Assembly: GCF_021729155.1 (NCBI RefSeq)
Contig: NZ_JAJQYA010000021.1
Location: forward strand, 41,882-87,377
DNA from: Membranihabitans marinus
GTDB lineage: Bacteria; Bacteroidota; Bacteroidia; Chitinophagales; Saprospiraceae
Direction: 5' to 3'
Length of the DNA: 45,496 nucleotides
A program made the translations under genes and the position numbers. Under the pieces are notes generated by a model that saw only the letters and a list, made by a program, of their open reading frames with translations, made no database searches and was not told the DNA's origin. Within the stretch, counting starts at the first letter, position 1; each line of letters opens with the position of its first letter. Positions 1-9,400 of the stretch are shown here, in pieces.

Positions 1-32
1 TTTTTATATTTTTCTATCTCAACTATAAATAT

Positions 33-221
33 TTGCACAATCTATTCCCCTTTGCCTATAAAAAATGGATGGTCATCATTGGATTTGCAGTATTCTATAC
101 ATTATCTATCTATCCATATGCTGAGATAGCCAGTCTCTACGTACCAATACCTGACGAAGTCAATACTTCTGAAGAAATGCAACCCAATGAAGATGATGGT
201 TCATACGAATTACATTTATAA
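33..221 (+). CDS. Small single-pass membrane protein, possibly the 3' end of a longer gene
   Basis: The product is not recognised. The reading frame is open all the way to the left edge, so this may be the C-terminal part of a gene that begins outside the window. Inside the window the possible starts are TTG at 33 and ATG at 69. From the ATG the protein would begin with a hydrophobic stretch (VIIGFAVFYTL) that could be one membrane helix, followed by a short acidic tail rich in E, D and N. No RBS can be judged. It is kept because of the coherent membrane-plus-acidic-tail pattern, but it could be chance. Confidence 0.35.
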   Translation: MHNLFPFAYKKWMVIIGFAVFYTLSIYPYAEIASLYVPIPDEVNTSEEMQPNEDDGSYELHL

Positions 222-300
222 TAATTCGAAATATAACCGACAATTATAAACCTATTTGGTATAAATAAAATAAAAGGATGATCAAGATAATCTTTGAAGT

Positions 301-330
301 CCCTGCACTGAGGCTTTGTCGAAGCCCCAT
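301..330. repeat. Small palindromic intergenic element
   Basis: The arms GGCTT (312-316) and AAGCC (322-326) enclose the loop TGTCG. The reverse complement contains CTTCGACAAAGCCTCAGTGCA, which resembles, from memory, the short CTTCGACAAGCTCAG-type palindromes scattered in many environmental bacterial genomes. It lies between the edge ORF and the convergent SRPBCC gene, so it could also help end transcription, although no T-run follows. Confidence 0.3.
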
Positions 331-351
331 TCCCTATCAGACAACCTTTAC

Positions 352-777
352 TTAATCCTTTTTACTATTTTCAACTCTGGCTTTTAATTCCCTATTCATG
401 GCCTCAAAACCATCTTTCGTCGTCGTCAATAGATTCTTCTTAAATAAGGGCAATAATATACCAGAAAAAATTTCACTCTGCTCAAACTTCGTCGTCCCAT
501 CTCCATTATCGGTCAATTGAAAAGAATGCTCTCCATCAAACAAACCTTTAAACCATAAATGCCCCAACCAAGTCAACTCTTTATTTTCCTCCAAGGTCAA
601 AACCACAGGCTTGAAATTCATACCGGGCAACTCAATTTTTATTTGATTGCCTTCTTTCACCTCTCCAGTCAACGACTTTACAAAAGGATTCCATTGAGGA
701 TAGTTCTGAAAATCAGTGAATACTTCCCATACCTCGCTCGGCTTTGCATTGATGATAATCTCAGTTTTTATTTCCAT
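352..777 (-). CDS. SRPBCC (START/Bet v1-like) domain protein
   Basis: This 141-residue protein is a single SRPBCC ligand-binding fold. The N-terminus (EIIINAKPSEVWEVFTDF, then YPQWNPFVKSL) is the typical first strand and helix of the polyketide-cyclase/AHSA1-like group. It has no signal peptide or membrane segment and should be cytosolic. Family members bind hydrophobic ligands or act as small stress-related proteins; the ligand cannot be predicted. It starts at ATG and lies 64 bases downstream of the Crp-type regulator on the same strand, so the two may be co-transcribed, with the regulator controlling this gene. Fold assignment is firm, function unknown. Confidence 0.85.
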   Translation of the reverse strand: MEIKTEIIINAKPSEVWEVFTDFQNYPQWNPFVKSLTGEVKEGNQIKIELPGMNFKPVVLTLEENKELTWLGHLWFKGLFDGEHSFQLTDNGDGTTKFEQSEIFSGILLPLFKKNLLTTTKDGFEAMNRELKARVENSKKD

Positions 778-841
778 AACCTTTATCGATTTTGTTTAAT
801 GCAAAAATCAGACTAATGAAATTATTTTGTCTTGACATAGA

Positions 842-1411
842 TCAATTAATGGGTTTTCTTCGAATCCTACTCAAGGTTTCTGGCGTCATTCCCAGCATAG
901 AAGCCAAATAATGCAACGGCACTTGGTTAAACAATTCGCTCTTGTGGTAAAATAACATTTTATACCTTTCCTCTGCCGACATGGACAAAAACGAATAAAC
1001 GCGATCTTCCAAAGTCAAAAAACACTTGGCGATAAACAGTTTTTCTATCTTATCCCATTCGGGAATGATTTCTCCAATCCCATCGTAGTTCTCTTGACTT
1101 ATGGTGTATAATTCACAAGATGTCAATGCCTGAATATTCCACCGGCCTCTTGTCTTAAAAACCAAACTGGATAGATCTGCTATAAATTCACCCTTGGAAG
1201 CAATCCATTGGGTAACATCCTTGCCATCAGTATAATTATAAACTCTCACATACCCCTCTTTGATAAAACTTAACTTGGAACAATGTTTCCCGATCTCTGA
1301 AAAATATTCGTCTTTTCCCAATGTCGTCAAAACAAATAATTCCGACAAAGCATTTAACTTACTTCGTTCGACACCAAAATATCCATTTATATACTGCTCT
1401 AATTCCGTCAC
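842..1411 (-). CDS. Crp/Fnr-family transcriptional regulator
   Basis: This 189-residue protein has an N-terminal cyclic-nucleotide-binding-like beta-barrel (about residues 20-115, including FIKEGYVRVYNYTDGKD and WIASKGEFIADLSS) and a C-terminal helix-turn-helix (PLHYLASMLGMTPETLSRIR). This is the layout of the many Crp-like regulators of Bacteroidota. The arginine/serine phosphate-binding cassette of true cAMP receptors is not visible, so the effector is unknown. The start is GTG: an in-frame TAA lies 15 bases upstream and no ATG is available between them. It sits upstream of the SRPBCC gene on the same strand and probably regulates locally. Confidence 0.88.
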   Translation of the reverse strand: MTELEQYINGYFGVERSKLNALSELFVLTTLGKDEYFSEIGKHCSKLSFIKEGYVRVYNYTDGKDVTQWIASKGEFIADLSSLVFKTRGRWNIQALTSCELYTISQENYDGIGEIIPEWDKIEKLFIAKCFLTLEDRVYSFLSMSAEERYKMLFYHKSELFNQVPLHYLASMLGMTPETLSRIRRKPIN

Positions 1412-1663
1412 TTTTTTAGCATTTTATGTTAAAATACAAACAACTATATTCATTTTAATCTAATCCTTATGGAACACAACCCTACTCAAAATGAAATATA
1501 AGAATCAGCCCTCAGAAAATTACCCCTTTCACTCTTCACCATTCAAATATCCTATAGAATTACCGTTTTTCTATTGTAATAATACATCACAATATATACC
1601 AAATACATTATTCATACGTGTATTTTACTGTGAATGAAGTAATTCCAAGTGGCGAATTCAAAA

Positions 1664-2389
1664 TCACCATAGAGATTTTAAGACATCGTAAGATTTAATG
1701 CGCTCGAAGGCGTGACTGTGAAACCGAATATAATCGATTACGTGATCAGTTAATTGCTGACGCTGAACCCTCGACAATTTAACGGATTCTAAATTTTCCG
1801 CTTCCACCCTTATTAAATCATAAAACAACGGTGTCAAACTCTGATCGATATACATAGGATGACCAGGAGAATGAGGTAAAAAAGAACCGGATTTTAAATC
1901 AAAATACGACTTTCCATTGTCCTCTAAGTGATGGGGTCCAAAACCCAACTGCACCGACAGCTGAATCAAAAAATGCAATAATACATTGGCCGGTTTTTCT
2001 ACCTCATCTAAGAGATAAATATAGGATTCGATAAAATCAAACATGGAGGGATTGACATCGTAGACCGGCAAAACCTTTTTCAAGACCTCACACATGCAGA
2101 GTGCCGTATTTCCTCTCAATATATCATAGGGTGTGCGCTGCAAATGACTGGCCAAAGTGACTTCCTTTATCCGCCACAACTTATGTGGATCACTTTCATA
2201 GTAAACCATATCCAGCAAATAACCGGGGGTAAACAAAACCGGTGACAATTTACTCCCCTTTTTTCGAACCCCAGACACAATACAGGCCACCATACCGTGT
2301 TGCTGAGAAAACACATCGATGATCATGCTACTCTCCCGATAGTTCATTCTACGCAGAACGATACATTGGGCTTGTGTCAGCTTTGCCAC
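1664..2389 (-). CDS. recO: DNA repair protein RecO
   Basis: RecO loads RecA onto SSB-coated single-stranded DNA together with RecR and RecF, in gap repair. The N-terminus (QCIVLRRMNYRESSMIIDVFSQQHG) is the characteristic OB-fold opening of RecO, and the helical C-terminal part continues to residue 241, the usual length. The start is GTG at 2389, one base after the ileS stop; the ATG at 2391 is in a different frame, and the next in-frame Met (residue 15) would cut the conserved OB fold. The gene is expected to be translated from the ileS transcript. No zinc-finger cysteines typical of some RecO proteins are evident. Confidence 0.93.
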   Translation of the reverse strand: MAKLTQAQCIVLRRMNYRESSMIIDVFSQQHGMVACIVSGVRKKGSKLSPVLFTPGYLLDMVYYESDPHKLWRIKEVTLASHLQRTPYDILRGNTALCMCEVLKKVLPVYDVNPSMFDFIESYIYLLDEVEKPANVLLHFLIQLSVQLGFGPHHLEDNGKSYFDLKSGSFLPHSPGHPMYIDQSLTPLFYDLIRVEAENLESVKLSRVQRQQLTDHVIDYIRFHSHAFERIKSYDVLKSLW

Positions 2390-2390
2390 A

Positions 2391-5300
2391 TCAATTTTTA
2401 CTCAACAAAATATGGATAAAGGTGCCCTCAACCAATTCAACTTCCTGACCTTCAACACCTCCATCTAGAGTAATATCATCGGCCAACACTTCGTTTTTAA
2501 TATATTGCCCAAATTTTTCCACAGCAGGCATTACCAATTCGTGATTGCTGATGCGGATATCGATGCGATCGGTCACATTAAAATCTTCCTGTTTCCTTAT
2601 ATTTTGAATCCGATTCACCAACTCCCTCGCTATACCTTCTGATCGCAACTCATCATCCATGTGAATATCTAAAGCCACTGTGATTTCGCCGTCTTTGGCC
2701 ACCAACCAACCTTCGATATCTTCGGAAGTAATCACAAAATCCTCAAGGGTCAACACCATTTCTTCCTCTCCCAAATTCAAGATATACTGTCCAGACTGCT
2801 CTATTGACACAATATCGGCATCGGTCAAACTACCAATCACTTGAGCTGCCTGTTTCATGTTTTTGCCCAGTCGTCGACCCAGGGTTTTGAAATTTGGTTT
2901 AATATTCTTTTTAACTATACCGGCAGTATCGGTCACATATTCTATGGACTTAACATTGACTTCCGCCAATATTAAATCCTCTACCTGAGACACCAAATGC
3001 TCAAAATTGGGATCCAATATCGGAAGCATTATCTTATTAAGCGGTTGTCTCACTCTAATTTGCTCTCTTTTTCGAAGCGAAAGCACCAAGCTACTGATGC
3101 GTTTGGCATAATCCATTCTCACTTCTAAATCTTTGTCTATCCATGCAGAATCAGAGTCTGGAATTAAACTGAGGTGTACCGACAATGCATCCTCTTTCTG
3201 ACTAATATCATTTAGATTTTTAAACAACCAATCCGCAAAGAATGGCGCAATAGGAGCCATTAACTTGGATATGGTTTCCAAACAAGTATATAGGGTTTGG
3301 TAAGCGGCTATTTTATCTTCTGAATAACTCCCCTTCCAAAAACGTCGTCGACAAAGTCGCACATACCAATTGGATAACTGGTCGTCTACAAAGTACATTA
3401 TTTTTCGCGCTGCATTGGTCGGTTCATAATCCGCATAACTGCGATCTACTTCAGCGACCAAAGTGTGTAGACAAGACAGTATCCAACGATCAATCTCTGG
3501 TCGATTCTCTTTGGCTATATCGGTTTCTTCGTATTTAAACCCATCAATATTGGCATATAGTGCAAAGAATGAATAGGTATTATACAGGGTTCCGAAAAAT
3601 TTACGACGTATTTCATCGATGCCATCCAAGTCAAATTTGAGATTATCCCAAGGCTGGGCATTGGACATCATATACCATCGAGTGGCATCAGCACCTTTGT
3701 CTTTCAAAGTGATAAATGGATCCACTGCATTACCCAATCGCTTGGACATTTTTTGGCCATTCTTATCCAAAACCAGACCGGTAGACAATACATTTTTAAA
3801 TGCTATCTTATCGTGAACCATGGAGGCTATAGCGTGCAATGTAAAAAACCAACCTCTGGTTTGATCCACACCTTCAGAGATAAAATCTGCTGGAAAGTTG
3901 GACTTAAATTTTTCTTGATTTTCGAAGGGATAATGCCATTGTGCATAGGGCATGGATCCACTGTCAAACCACACATCGATAAGGTCGGTTTCGCGATTCA
4001 TGACTTCACCTTCATCAGTCACCAAAACGATATTGTCAATGAATGGACGATGCAAGTCGTGAGGCAGGCTTTGCTCTAGCCCCAAAACTCGATTGGCCTT
4101 TGTGATTTCAACTTCTAGTTCCTCCAAACTGCCAATACATTTTTCGATGGTCGCATCGGCATTTCGCCATATCGGCAATGGAATACCCCAGTATCGAGAT
4201 CGGGATAGATTCCAGTCTTGAAGATTCTCCAACCAATTGCCGAATCGCCCCTCTCCTGTGTGTTTAGGCTTCCAGTTAATGGTCTTGTTCAATTCTACCA
4301 TTCGATCTTTGCGAGCCGTTGACCGCACAAACCATGAATCTAATGGATAATATAAAATCGGCTTATCTGTTCGCCAGCAGTGTGGATAACTGTGGACATA
4401 TTTCTGAACATTAAAAGCCTTATTTTCTTTTTTCAATTTAATGGCGATATCGACATCTACCGACACATAATCGGCCTCATCAACATAGTTTTTCACATAG
4501 CGATTGGCAAATTCACCCATTTCTGGCAAAAATTTACCTTGTTTATCGACCAAAGTCAATGAACCAACCCCGTATTTTTGGGCTACTCGTCTATCGTCGG
4601 CTCCAAAAGAGGGCGCTATATGTACTATCCCAGTACCGTCCTCTGTGGTTACGAAATCATCGACTAAGACTAAAAACGACAAACCATCCTCCACCTGCAC
4701 ATAGGGCAGTAATTGTTCGTACTGAATGCCTTCAAAATCTTTACCGACAAATCTCTCTTCTATAGACCAAGGAATGATTTTATCTCCCTGTGAATAGGCT
4801 TCAAAATCACCATCTTGTCCATCTGCTTTAAACCATTTAGACAATAGCTTTTCGGCCAATACCACTCTGATTTCTATCCCTGTATAGGGGTTAAATGTTC
4901 TAACCCTCACATATTCAATCTTTGGCCCCATTGCCAAGGCAGTATTGGATGGCAAAGTCCAAGGAGTTGTCGTCCAAGCCAAAAAATACAGATCTTGATC
5001 GGCATCCATATCGGCGAATATCGGATTGGATTTCTCATCCTTGACCACTTTAAATTGAGCTACAGCAGTGGTATCGGTCACGTCTTTGTAACATCCCGGC
5101 ATATTGAGCTCATGGGAAGAAAGACCAGTTCCCGCAGCTGGACTATAGGGCTGAATAGTATAGCCTTTGTAGATTAAATCTTTATCGTACAATTGTCTCA
5201 GCAAATGCCAAACCGACTCAATGTATTCATTCTTAAAGGTAATATATGGATCATCGAGATCAACCCAATACCCCATTTTACGGGTTAAGTCGTCCCACAT

Positions 5301-5684
5301 ATCCTTGTACTTCATGACGGTTTCCCGACATTTGGCATTATAATCTTCAATACTGATTTTCACACCAATATCGTCTTTGGTAATTCCGAGTTCTTTTTCA
5401 ACGCTCAATTCCACAGGAAGACCGTGGGTATCCCAACCTCCTTTTCGCTCTACTCGTTTGCCCTTCATGGACTGGTACCGGCAAAATAAATCTTTGATGG
5501 TTCGAGCCATAACGTGGTGAATCCCGGGCTGACCATTGGCAGATGGAGGTCCTTCGTAGAAGACAAAACTATTATCCTCATCCCTCTCTTCAATACTTCT
5601 TTGGAAAATATTTTCATTTGTCCAAAATTCCTGAATTTCCCGATCTATTTCTGGCAGATTGAGCCCATCATACGATTTATACAT
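2391..5684 (-). CDS. ileS: Isoleucyl-tRNA synthetase, type 2 (eukaryote-like), with GIHH signature
   Basis: Charges tRNA-Ile with isoleucine. The length (1097 residues) and a C-terminus without the bacterial zinc cysteines fit the type 2 (eukaryal-like) class. The class I catalytic core is complete: GPPSANGQPGIHH at residues 45-57, the editing (CP1) domain in the middle with TTTPWTLPSNTALA, and KMSKR at 645-649. The HIGH motif reads GIHH (residues 54-57, bases 5514-5525), with the first and third residues swapped relative to HXGH. Published work on type 2 IleRS links this swap to extreme mupirocin resistance; for this protein it is inference. Starts at ATG, upstream of recO in an apparent two-gene operon. 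Confidence 0.97.
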   Translation of the reverse strand: MYKSYDGLNLPEIDREIQEFWTNENIFQRSIEERDEDNSFVFYEGPPSANGQPGIHHVMARTIKDLFCRYQSMKGKRVERKGGWDTHGLPVELSVEKELGITKDDIGVKISIEDYNAKCRETVMKYKDMWDDLTRKMGYWVDLDDPYITFKNEYIESVWHLLRQLYDKDLIYKGYTIQPYSPAAGTGLSSHELNMPGCYKDVTDTTAVAQFKVVKDEKSNPIFADMDADQDLYFLAWTTTPWTLPSNTALAMGPKIEYVRVRTFNPYTGIEIRVVLAEKLLSKWFKADGQDGDFEAYSQGDKIIPWSIEERFVGKDFEGIQYEQLLPYVQVEDGLSFLVLVDDFVTTEDGTGIVHIAPSFGADDRRVAQKYGVGSLTLVDKQGKFLPEMGEFANRYVKNYVDEADYVSVDVDIAIKLKKENKAFNVQKYVHSYPHCWRTDKPILYYPLDSWFVRSTARKDRMVELNKTINWKPKHTGEGRFGNWLENLQDWNLSRSRYWGIPLPIWRNADATIEKCIGSLEELEVEITKANRVLGLEQSLPHDLHRPFIDNIVLVTDEGEVMNRETDLIDVWFDSGSMPYAQWHYPFENQEKFKSNFPADFISEGVDQTRGWFFTLHAIASMVHDKIAFKNVLSTGLVLDKNGQKMSKRLGNAVDPFITLKDKGADATRWYMMSNAQPWDNLKFDLDGIDEIRRKFFGTLYNTYSFFALYANIDGFKYEETDIAKENRPEIDRWILSCLHTLVAEVDRSYADYEPTNAARKIMYFVDDQLSNWYVRLCRRRFWKGSYSEDKIAAYQTLYTCLETISKLMAPIAPFFADWLFKNLNDISQKEDALSVHLSLIPDSDSAWIDKDLEVRMDYAKRISSLVLSLRKREQIRVRQPLNKIMLPILDPNFEHLVSQVEDLILAEVNVKSIEYVTDTAGIVKKNIKPNFKTLGRRLGKNMKQAAQVIGSLTDADIVSIEQSGQYILNLGEEEMVLTLEDFVITSEDIEGWLVAKDGEITVALDIHMDDELRSEGIARELVNRIQNIRKQEDFNVTDRIDIRISNHELVMPAVEKFGQYIKNEVLADDITLDGGVEGQEVELVEGTFIHILLSKN

Positions 5685-5720
5685 AGTGAAAATCTATCTT
5701 TAAATATTTAAAAGAAGATG

Positions 5721-5728
5721 CAAAGATA
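5721..5728 (-). promoter_or_regulatory. Candidate -7 promoter box for ileS-recO
   Basis: The minus strand reads TATCTTTG, a full match to the Bacteroidota consensus TAnnTTTG, 36 bases upstream of the ileS ATG. No TTTG -33 element is found at the usual spacing, so only the -7 half is supported. Confidence 0.5.
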
Positions 5729-6125
5729 CTAAGTCTAATCTTATCCTAGTAAATGAATGTCAAAAATTGTATGATTTCCCTGCATCGTCTTTTCTTCATC
5801 TCTTTGACCACGGCTCATAATACAACAACAAGCCGCTAGTTCTGTTTGAAAAACCAATCATCTCCCAATCTTAAACAAAACCCTAACTAAATTTAAAATC
5901 ATAAAACTTTACTATTATTAAAAATATTTCCACAAAATAAGTATTAAAGTCCACACTTAAATCACTCCATTTAAACACAATTTTATTTCAAAATAGACTC
6001 TAAATACGACATATTTAAAAATATACAACCAATTAAAAAAGATCATTTATTGAGATATCCACTATATCCATTATTTAATAATAAATTTTCCAATTAAAAA
6101 TTACCTAATTATAAAACTAATTACA

Positions 6126-6133
6126 TACTTTTG
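6126..6133 (+). promoter_or_regulatory. Candidate -7 promoter box for the susCD operon
   Basis: TACTTTTG matches TAnnTTTG and lies 57 bases upstream of the SusC ATG. No clear TTTG lies about 20 bases further upstream, so the call rests on one half-site in AT-rich DNA. Confidence 0.35.
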
Positions 6134-6190
6134 AATAATATTATTAACTTATCGTTTCATTTTTGTTAAGACTTTTTAAAACCCTGGTTT

Positions 6191-9100
6191 ATGAATAGAT
6201 TTTACTTTCATTACCCTGTAATGTCTTGCGTTATTTTACTATTTTTTATAATAATACAAGTAAATATTAACGCCTATCCCCTACCCTCAGAATATCACCA
6301 TCAACTATTAGATTCTATCCCGATTTCGGGGACTATAGTAGATGAAGACAATATTGGCTTACCCGGAGTAACCATTACTGTCGAAGGTTTATCTGGAGGT
6401 GTAATCTCAGACATAGATGGGAAATATTCCATCCCCGCACCCAGTGATGGCATCTTAAAGTTTTCCTTCATTGGAATGGAAACACAAGTCGTTCCTGTAA
6501 ATGCCCAGCGAAGAATAGATATTGTTATGTTAAGCAAACTAGAAGAGTTGGAAGGAGTAACTGTAGTGGCTTTTGGAAAACAGAAGAAAGAAAGTGTTCT
6601 GGCTTCCGTAACGACCATTAATCCCAGCGAACTCAGGGTTCCATCGAGTAATCTGACTACGGCCATGGCTGGAAGAATGTCTGGCATCATATCCTATCAA
6701 CGATCAGGAGAACCGGGACAAGACAATGCCGAATTTTTTATTCGAGGTGTCACTACATTTGGATACAATCGAAGTCCCCTTATCCTTATTGATGGAATCG
6801 AACTTTCCACCGATGATCTGTCCAGAATGCACCCAGACGACATCGCCAGTTTTTCTATAATGAAGGACGCCACAGCTACTTCACTCTATGGGGCGCGAGG
6901 TGCCAATGGAGTGATTTTGGTCACTACAAAATCTGGGGTAGAAGGTATAGCAAGAATCAATGTGCGATTTGAATCATCGATGTCAGAACCAACACAGCGT
7001 ATCGATTTTGCCGATCCACTAACCTACATGGCCCTACACAATGAAGCCATAAGGACACGAGATCCACTCGGCATCCTACCCTACTCTCAACTAAAGACAG
7101 AACAAACTGCTTTGGGTGCCAATCCATTTGTATATCCTGCCAACGATTGGTTTAAAGAAACCATTAAAGATAGAACCTTCAACAACCGTATCAACTTCAA
7201 TCTAAGCGGAGGTGGAAAAGTTGCTCGATACTATATATCTGCATCTGCAACCAAAGACAATGGTGCATTAAAAGTGGATCAAAGAAACAATTTTAATTCC
7301 AATATCGACTTACAAAAATATATCGTTCGATCCAATGTCGACATCAATTTAACCGAATCCACAGTAGCCACCATACGAATCCACGGCACCTTTGACGACT
7401 ACCAAGGTCCGATCAATGGAGGTACTCAAGTTTATAGAAATGTAGCCAGATCCAATCCTGTCCTCTTCCCAGCTTATTACGAACCAGATGAAGCCAATCA
7501 ATTTCGTCAACATATCCTATATGGAAATTCTGGAACGGGTCGATTTATGAATCCCTATGCGGACTTGACCCGAGGATATAAGGAATACAGCAATTCTTTG
7601 ATGTTGGCTCAGTTTCAAATAGAACAAGACTTAGGAAGTTTAGTCGAAGGTCTCAATTTACGAGGGATGGCCAACACCTATCGCGAAGCATTTTTTGATA
7701 TCACTCGGACTGCGGTTCCTTTTTATTATGAAATCAACAAATACAATAGCAGAACCGACAGCTATTCTCTCAAGCCACTGAACTCAGACCAAGGACGAGA
7801 ATATTTGGATTATGTACCGGGGAACAAAACCTTATTGTCCAACTTTTACGGAGAAATGGCCATTAATTACAATCGCGTATTTAACGATAAACACGGGGTT
7901 AGTGGATTATTGGTGGGGATTGCCCGTCAATCCTTATTTGCTCCAGACTTTGACTCTGATCTACAAACCAGCTTACCCAAGAGAAACGTTGGGGTATCTG
8001 GTAGGTTCACCTATTCCTACGACAATAAGTATTTTAGTGAATTCAATTTTGGATACAATGGAACCGAGCGCTTCTCTGAAAATGAACGCTTTGGATTTTT
8101 CCCTTCCTACGGTGTGGGCTGGTTAGTATCCAATGAAGATTTCTGGGAGCCACTATCACCCATTGTCAACAAATTGAAACTGAGAGCGACCTTTGGCTTA
8201 GTAGGCAACGATGCCATTGGAAGAGAAGAAGATCGATTTTTCTACCTTTCCAATGTCAACCTCAACAATGAAAGCCGAGGTTATCGATGGGGAACCGATG
8301 GTTTGATCTATGAACCAGGCGTATCTATCAGTCGCTATGCCAATGATTTAATCACCTGGGAGACTGCTGAGAAATTGAACCTCGGATTTGAACTCGGCTT
8401 ATTTAACTCCATTACCATAATTGGGGATATATTCTCAGAAAAAAGAGACAATATATTAATGGATCGAATTAACCTATCTACCTTGGGATTACAAGCCCAG
8501 ACTAGAGCCAATGTAGGGGCAGCATCGAGTAGTGGCATCGATTTGTCAATGGATATTGAACATTTTTTTAACAATGATTACTGGGTTATTGCCAGAACGA
8601 ATTTCACTTATGCTCGCGGTGTATTCGATCGCTTCGAAGAACCCAACTATCAAGCTACTCCGTGGTTATCTAGACTAGGGGCTCCGATTACTCAGCAATG
8701 GGGCTATATCGCAGAACGACTCTTTGTAGACGACGAAGAAGTAGCTCAATCTCCCGATCAGTTATTTGGCAGTGTGGTAAGAGGGGGTGATATCAAATAC
8801 AGAGACATCAACGGAGACGATAAAATCACTGGGTTGGATCAAGTCCCTATTGGCTATCCTACCACTCCGGAAATCATATATGGCTTTGGGTTTTCAGCGG
8901 GATACAAAAACGTAGATTTATCGATGTTCTTCCAGGGATCGGCCAATTCATCTTTCTGGATTGATCCCACCTTTATTTCTCCCTTCATCGACGCCACATA
9001 CTCTGACGAAACCAAAAATTGGATTGGATACAATGCTCTTATTCAAGACATTGCCGATAGTTATTGGTCGGAATCCAACCGCGATGTATACGCCTTTTGG

Positions 9101-9379
9101 CCCCGATTATCAGACAATCAAGAAGCCAATAATGTACAGCGCAATACTTGGTTTATGCAAGACGGTTCTTTCCTTAGACTCAAGTCGATAGAAGCGGGTT
9201 TTAGCCTTCCCCGCAAAATGGTTGACCGCCTAAAAACCAAAGAAATCAGATTTTACTTAAGTGGTACCAATCTATTGCATTGGAGCAAATTCAAACTTTG
9301 GGATCCGGAGATGGGAGGCAATGGCCTCGATTACCCCGTACAAAGGGTCTTTAATTTCGGTGCTCAAATTTCCTTTTAA
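6191..9379 (+). CDS. SusC/RagA-family TonB-linked outer membrane transporter
   Basis: An outer-membrane TonB-dependent channel that, with its SusD partner, imports large nutrients such as oligosaccharides or peptides. The 1062-residue protein has an N-terminal hydrophobic signal segment, a CarboxypepD_reg-like domain (about 47-105, with VDEDNIGLPGVTITVEG and DGKYSIP), a plug domain (about 125-250, with IRGVTTFG, LILIDGIE and YGARGANGVILVTTKSG, typical SusC/RagA signatures) and a C-terminal beta-barrel ending in FNFGAQISF. It is the first gene of a four-gene plus-strand unit; SusD follows 21 bases downstream. No adjacent sigma/anti-sigma pair or SusR-like regulator is present. Substrate unknown. 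Confidence 0.96.
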   Translation: MNRFYFHYPVMSCVILLFFIIIQVNINAYPLPSEYHHQLLDSIPISGTIVDEDNIGLPGVTITVEGLSGGVISDIDGKYSIPAPSDGILKFSFIGMETQVVPVNAQRRIDIVMLSKLEELEGVTVVAFGKQKKESVLASVTTINPSELRVPSSNLTTAMAGRMSGIISYQRSGEPGQDNAEFFIRGVTTFGYNRSPLILIDGIELSTDDLSRMHPDDIASFSIMKDATATSLYGARGANGVILVTTKSGVEGIARINVRFESSMSEPTQRIDFADPLTYMALHNEAIRTRDPLGILPYSQLKTEQTALGANPFVYPANDWFKETIKDRTFNNRINFNLSGGGKVARYYISASATKDNGALKVDQRNNFNSNIDLQKYIVRSNVDINLTESTVATIRIHGTFDDYQGPINGGTQVYRNVARSNPVLFPAYYEPDEANQFRQHILYGNSGTGRFMNPYADLTRGYKEYSNSLMLAQFQIEQDLGSLVEGLNLRGMANTYREAFFDITRTAVPFYYEINKYNSRTDSYSLKPLNSDQGREYLDYVPGNKTLLSNFYGEMAINYNRVFNDKHGVSGLLVGIARQSLFAPDFDSDLQTSLPKRNVGVSGRFTYSYDNKYFSEFNFGYNGTERFSENERFGFFPSYGVGWLVSNEDFWEPLSPIVNKLKLRATFGLVGNDAIGREEDRFFYLSNVNLNNESRGYRWGTDGLIYEPGVSISRYANDLITWETAEKLNLGFELGLFNSITIIGDIFSEKRDNILMDRINLSTLGLQAQTRANVGAASSSGIDLSMDIEHFFNNDYWVIARTNFTYARGVFDRFEEPNYQATPWLSRLGAPITQQWGYIAERLFVDDEEVAQSPDQLFGSVVRGGDIKYRDINGDDKITGLDQVPIGYPTTPEIIYGFGFSAGYKNVDLSMFFQGSANSSFWIDPTFISPFIDATYSDETKNWIGYNALIQDIADSYWSESNRDVYAFWPRLSDNQEANNVQRNTWFMQDGSFLRLKSIEAGFSLPRKMVDRLKTKEIRFYLSGTNLLHWSKFKLWDPEMGGNGLDYPVQRVFNFGAQISF

Positions 9380-9400
9380 CCATTGAAGAAAATATTTCAG

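Larger units (their letters stand above)
5712..6190. other. AT-rich intergenic region between divergent ileS and susC
   Basis: About 480 bases separate the divergently transcribed ileS and susC genes. The half nearer susC is very AT-rich, with runs such as AATAATAAATTTTCC. The region holds candidate -7 boxes for each direction, but I see no tRNA, no convincing small ORF and no strong hairpin. The long AT-rich leader of the SusC gene may carry regulatory sites that cannot be named. Confidence 0.5.

Noticed and set aside
5712-6190. A riboswitch or small RNA in the long gap before susC
   Set aside because: The sequence is very AT-rich and I see no conserved core or stable stem.
9383-9400. TTG start for the SusD gene
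   Set aside because: The ATG at 9401 gives a standard lipoprotein signal; the extra six residues have no support.
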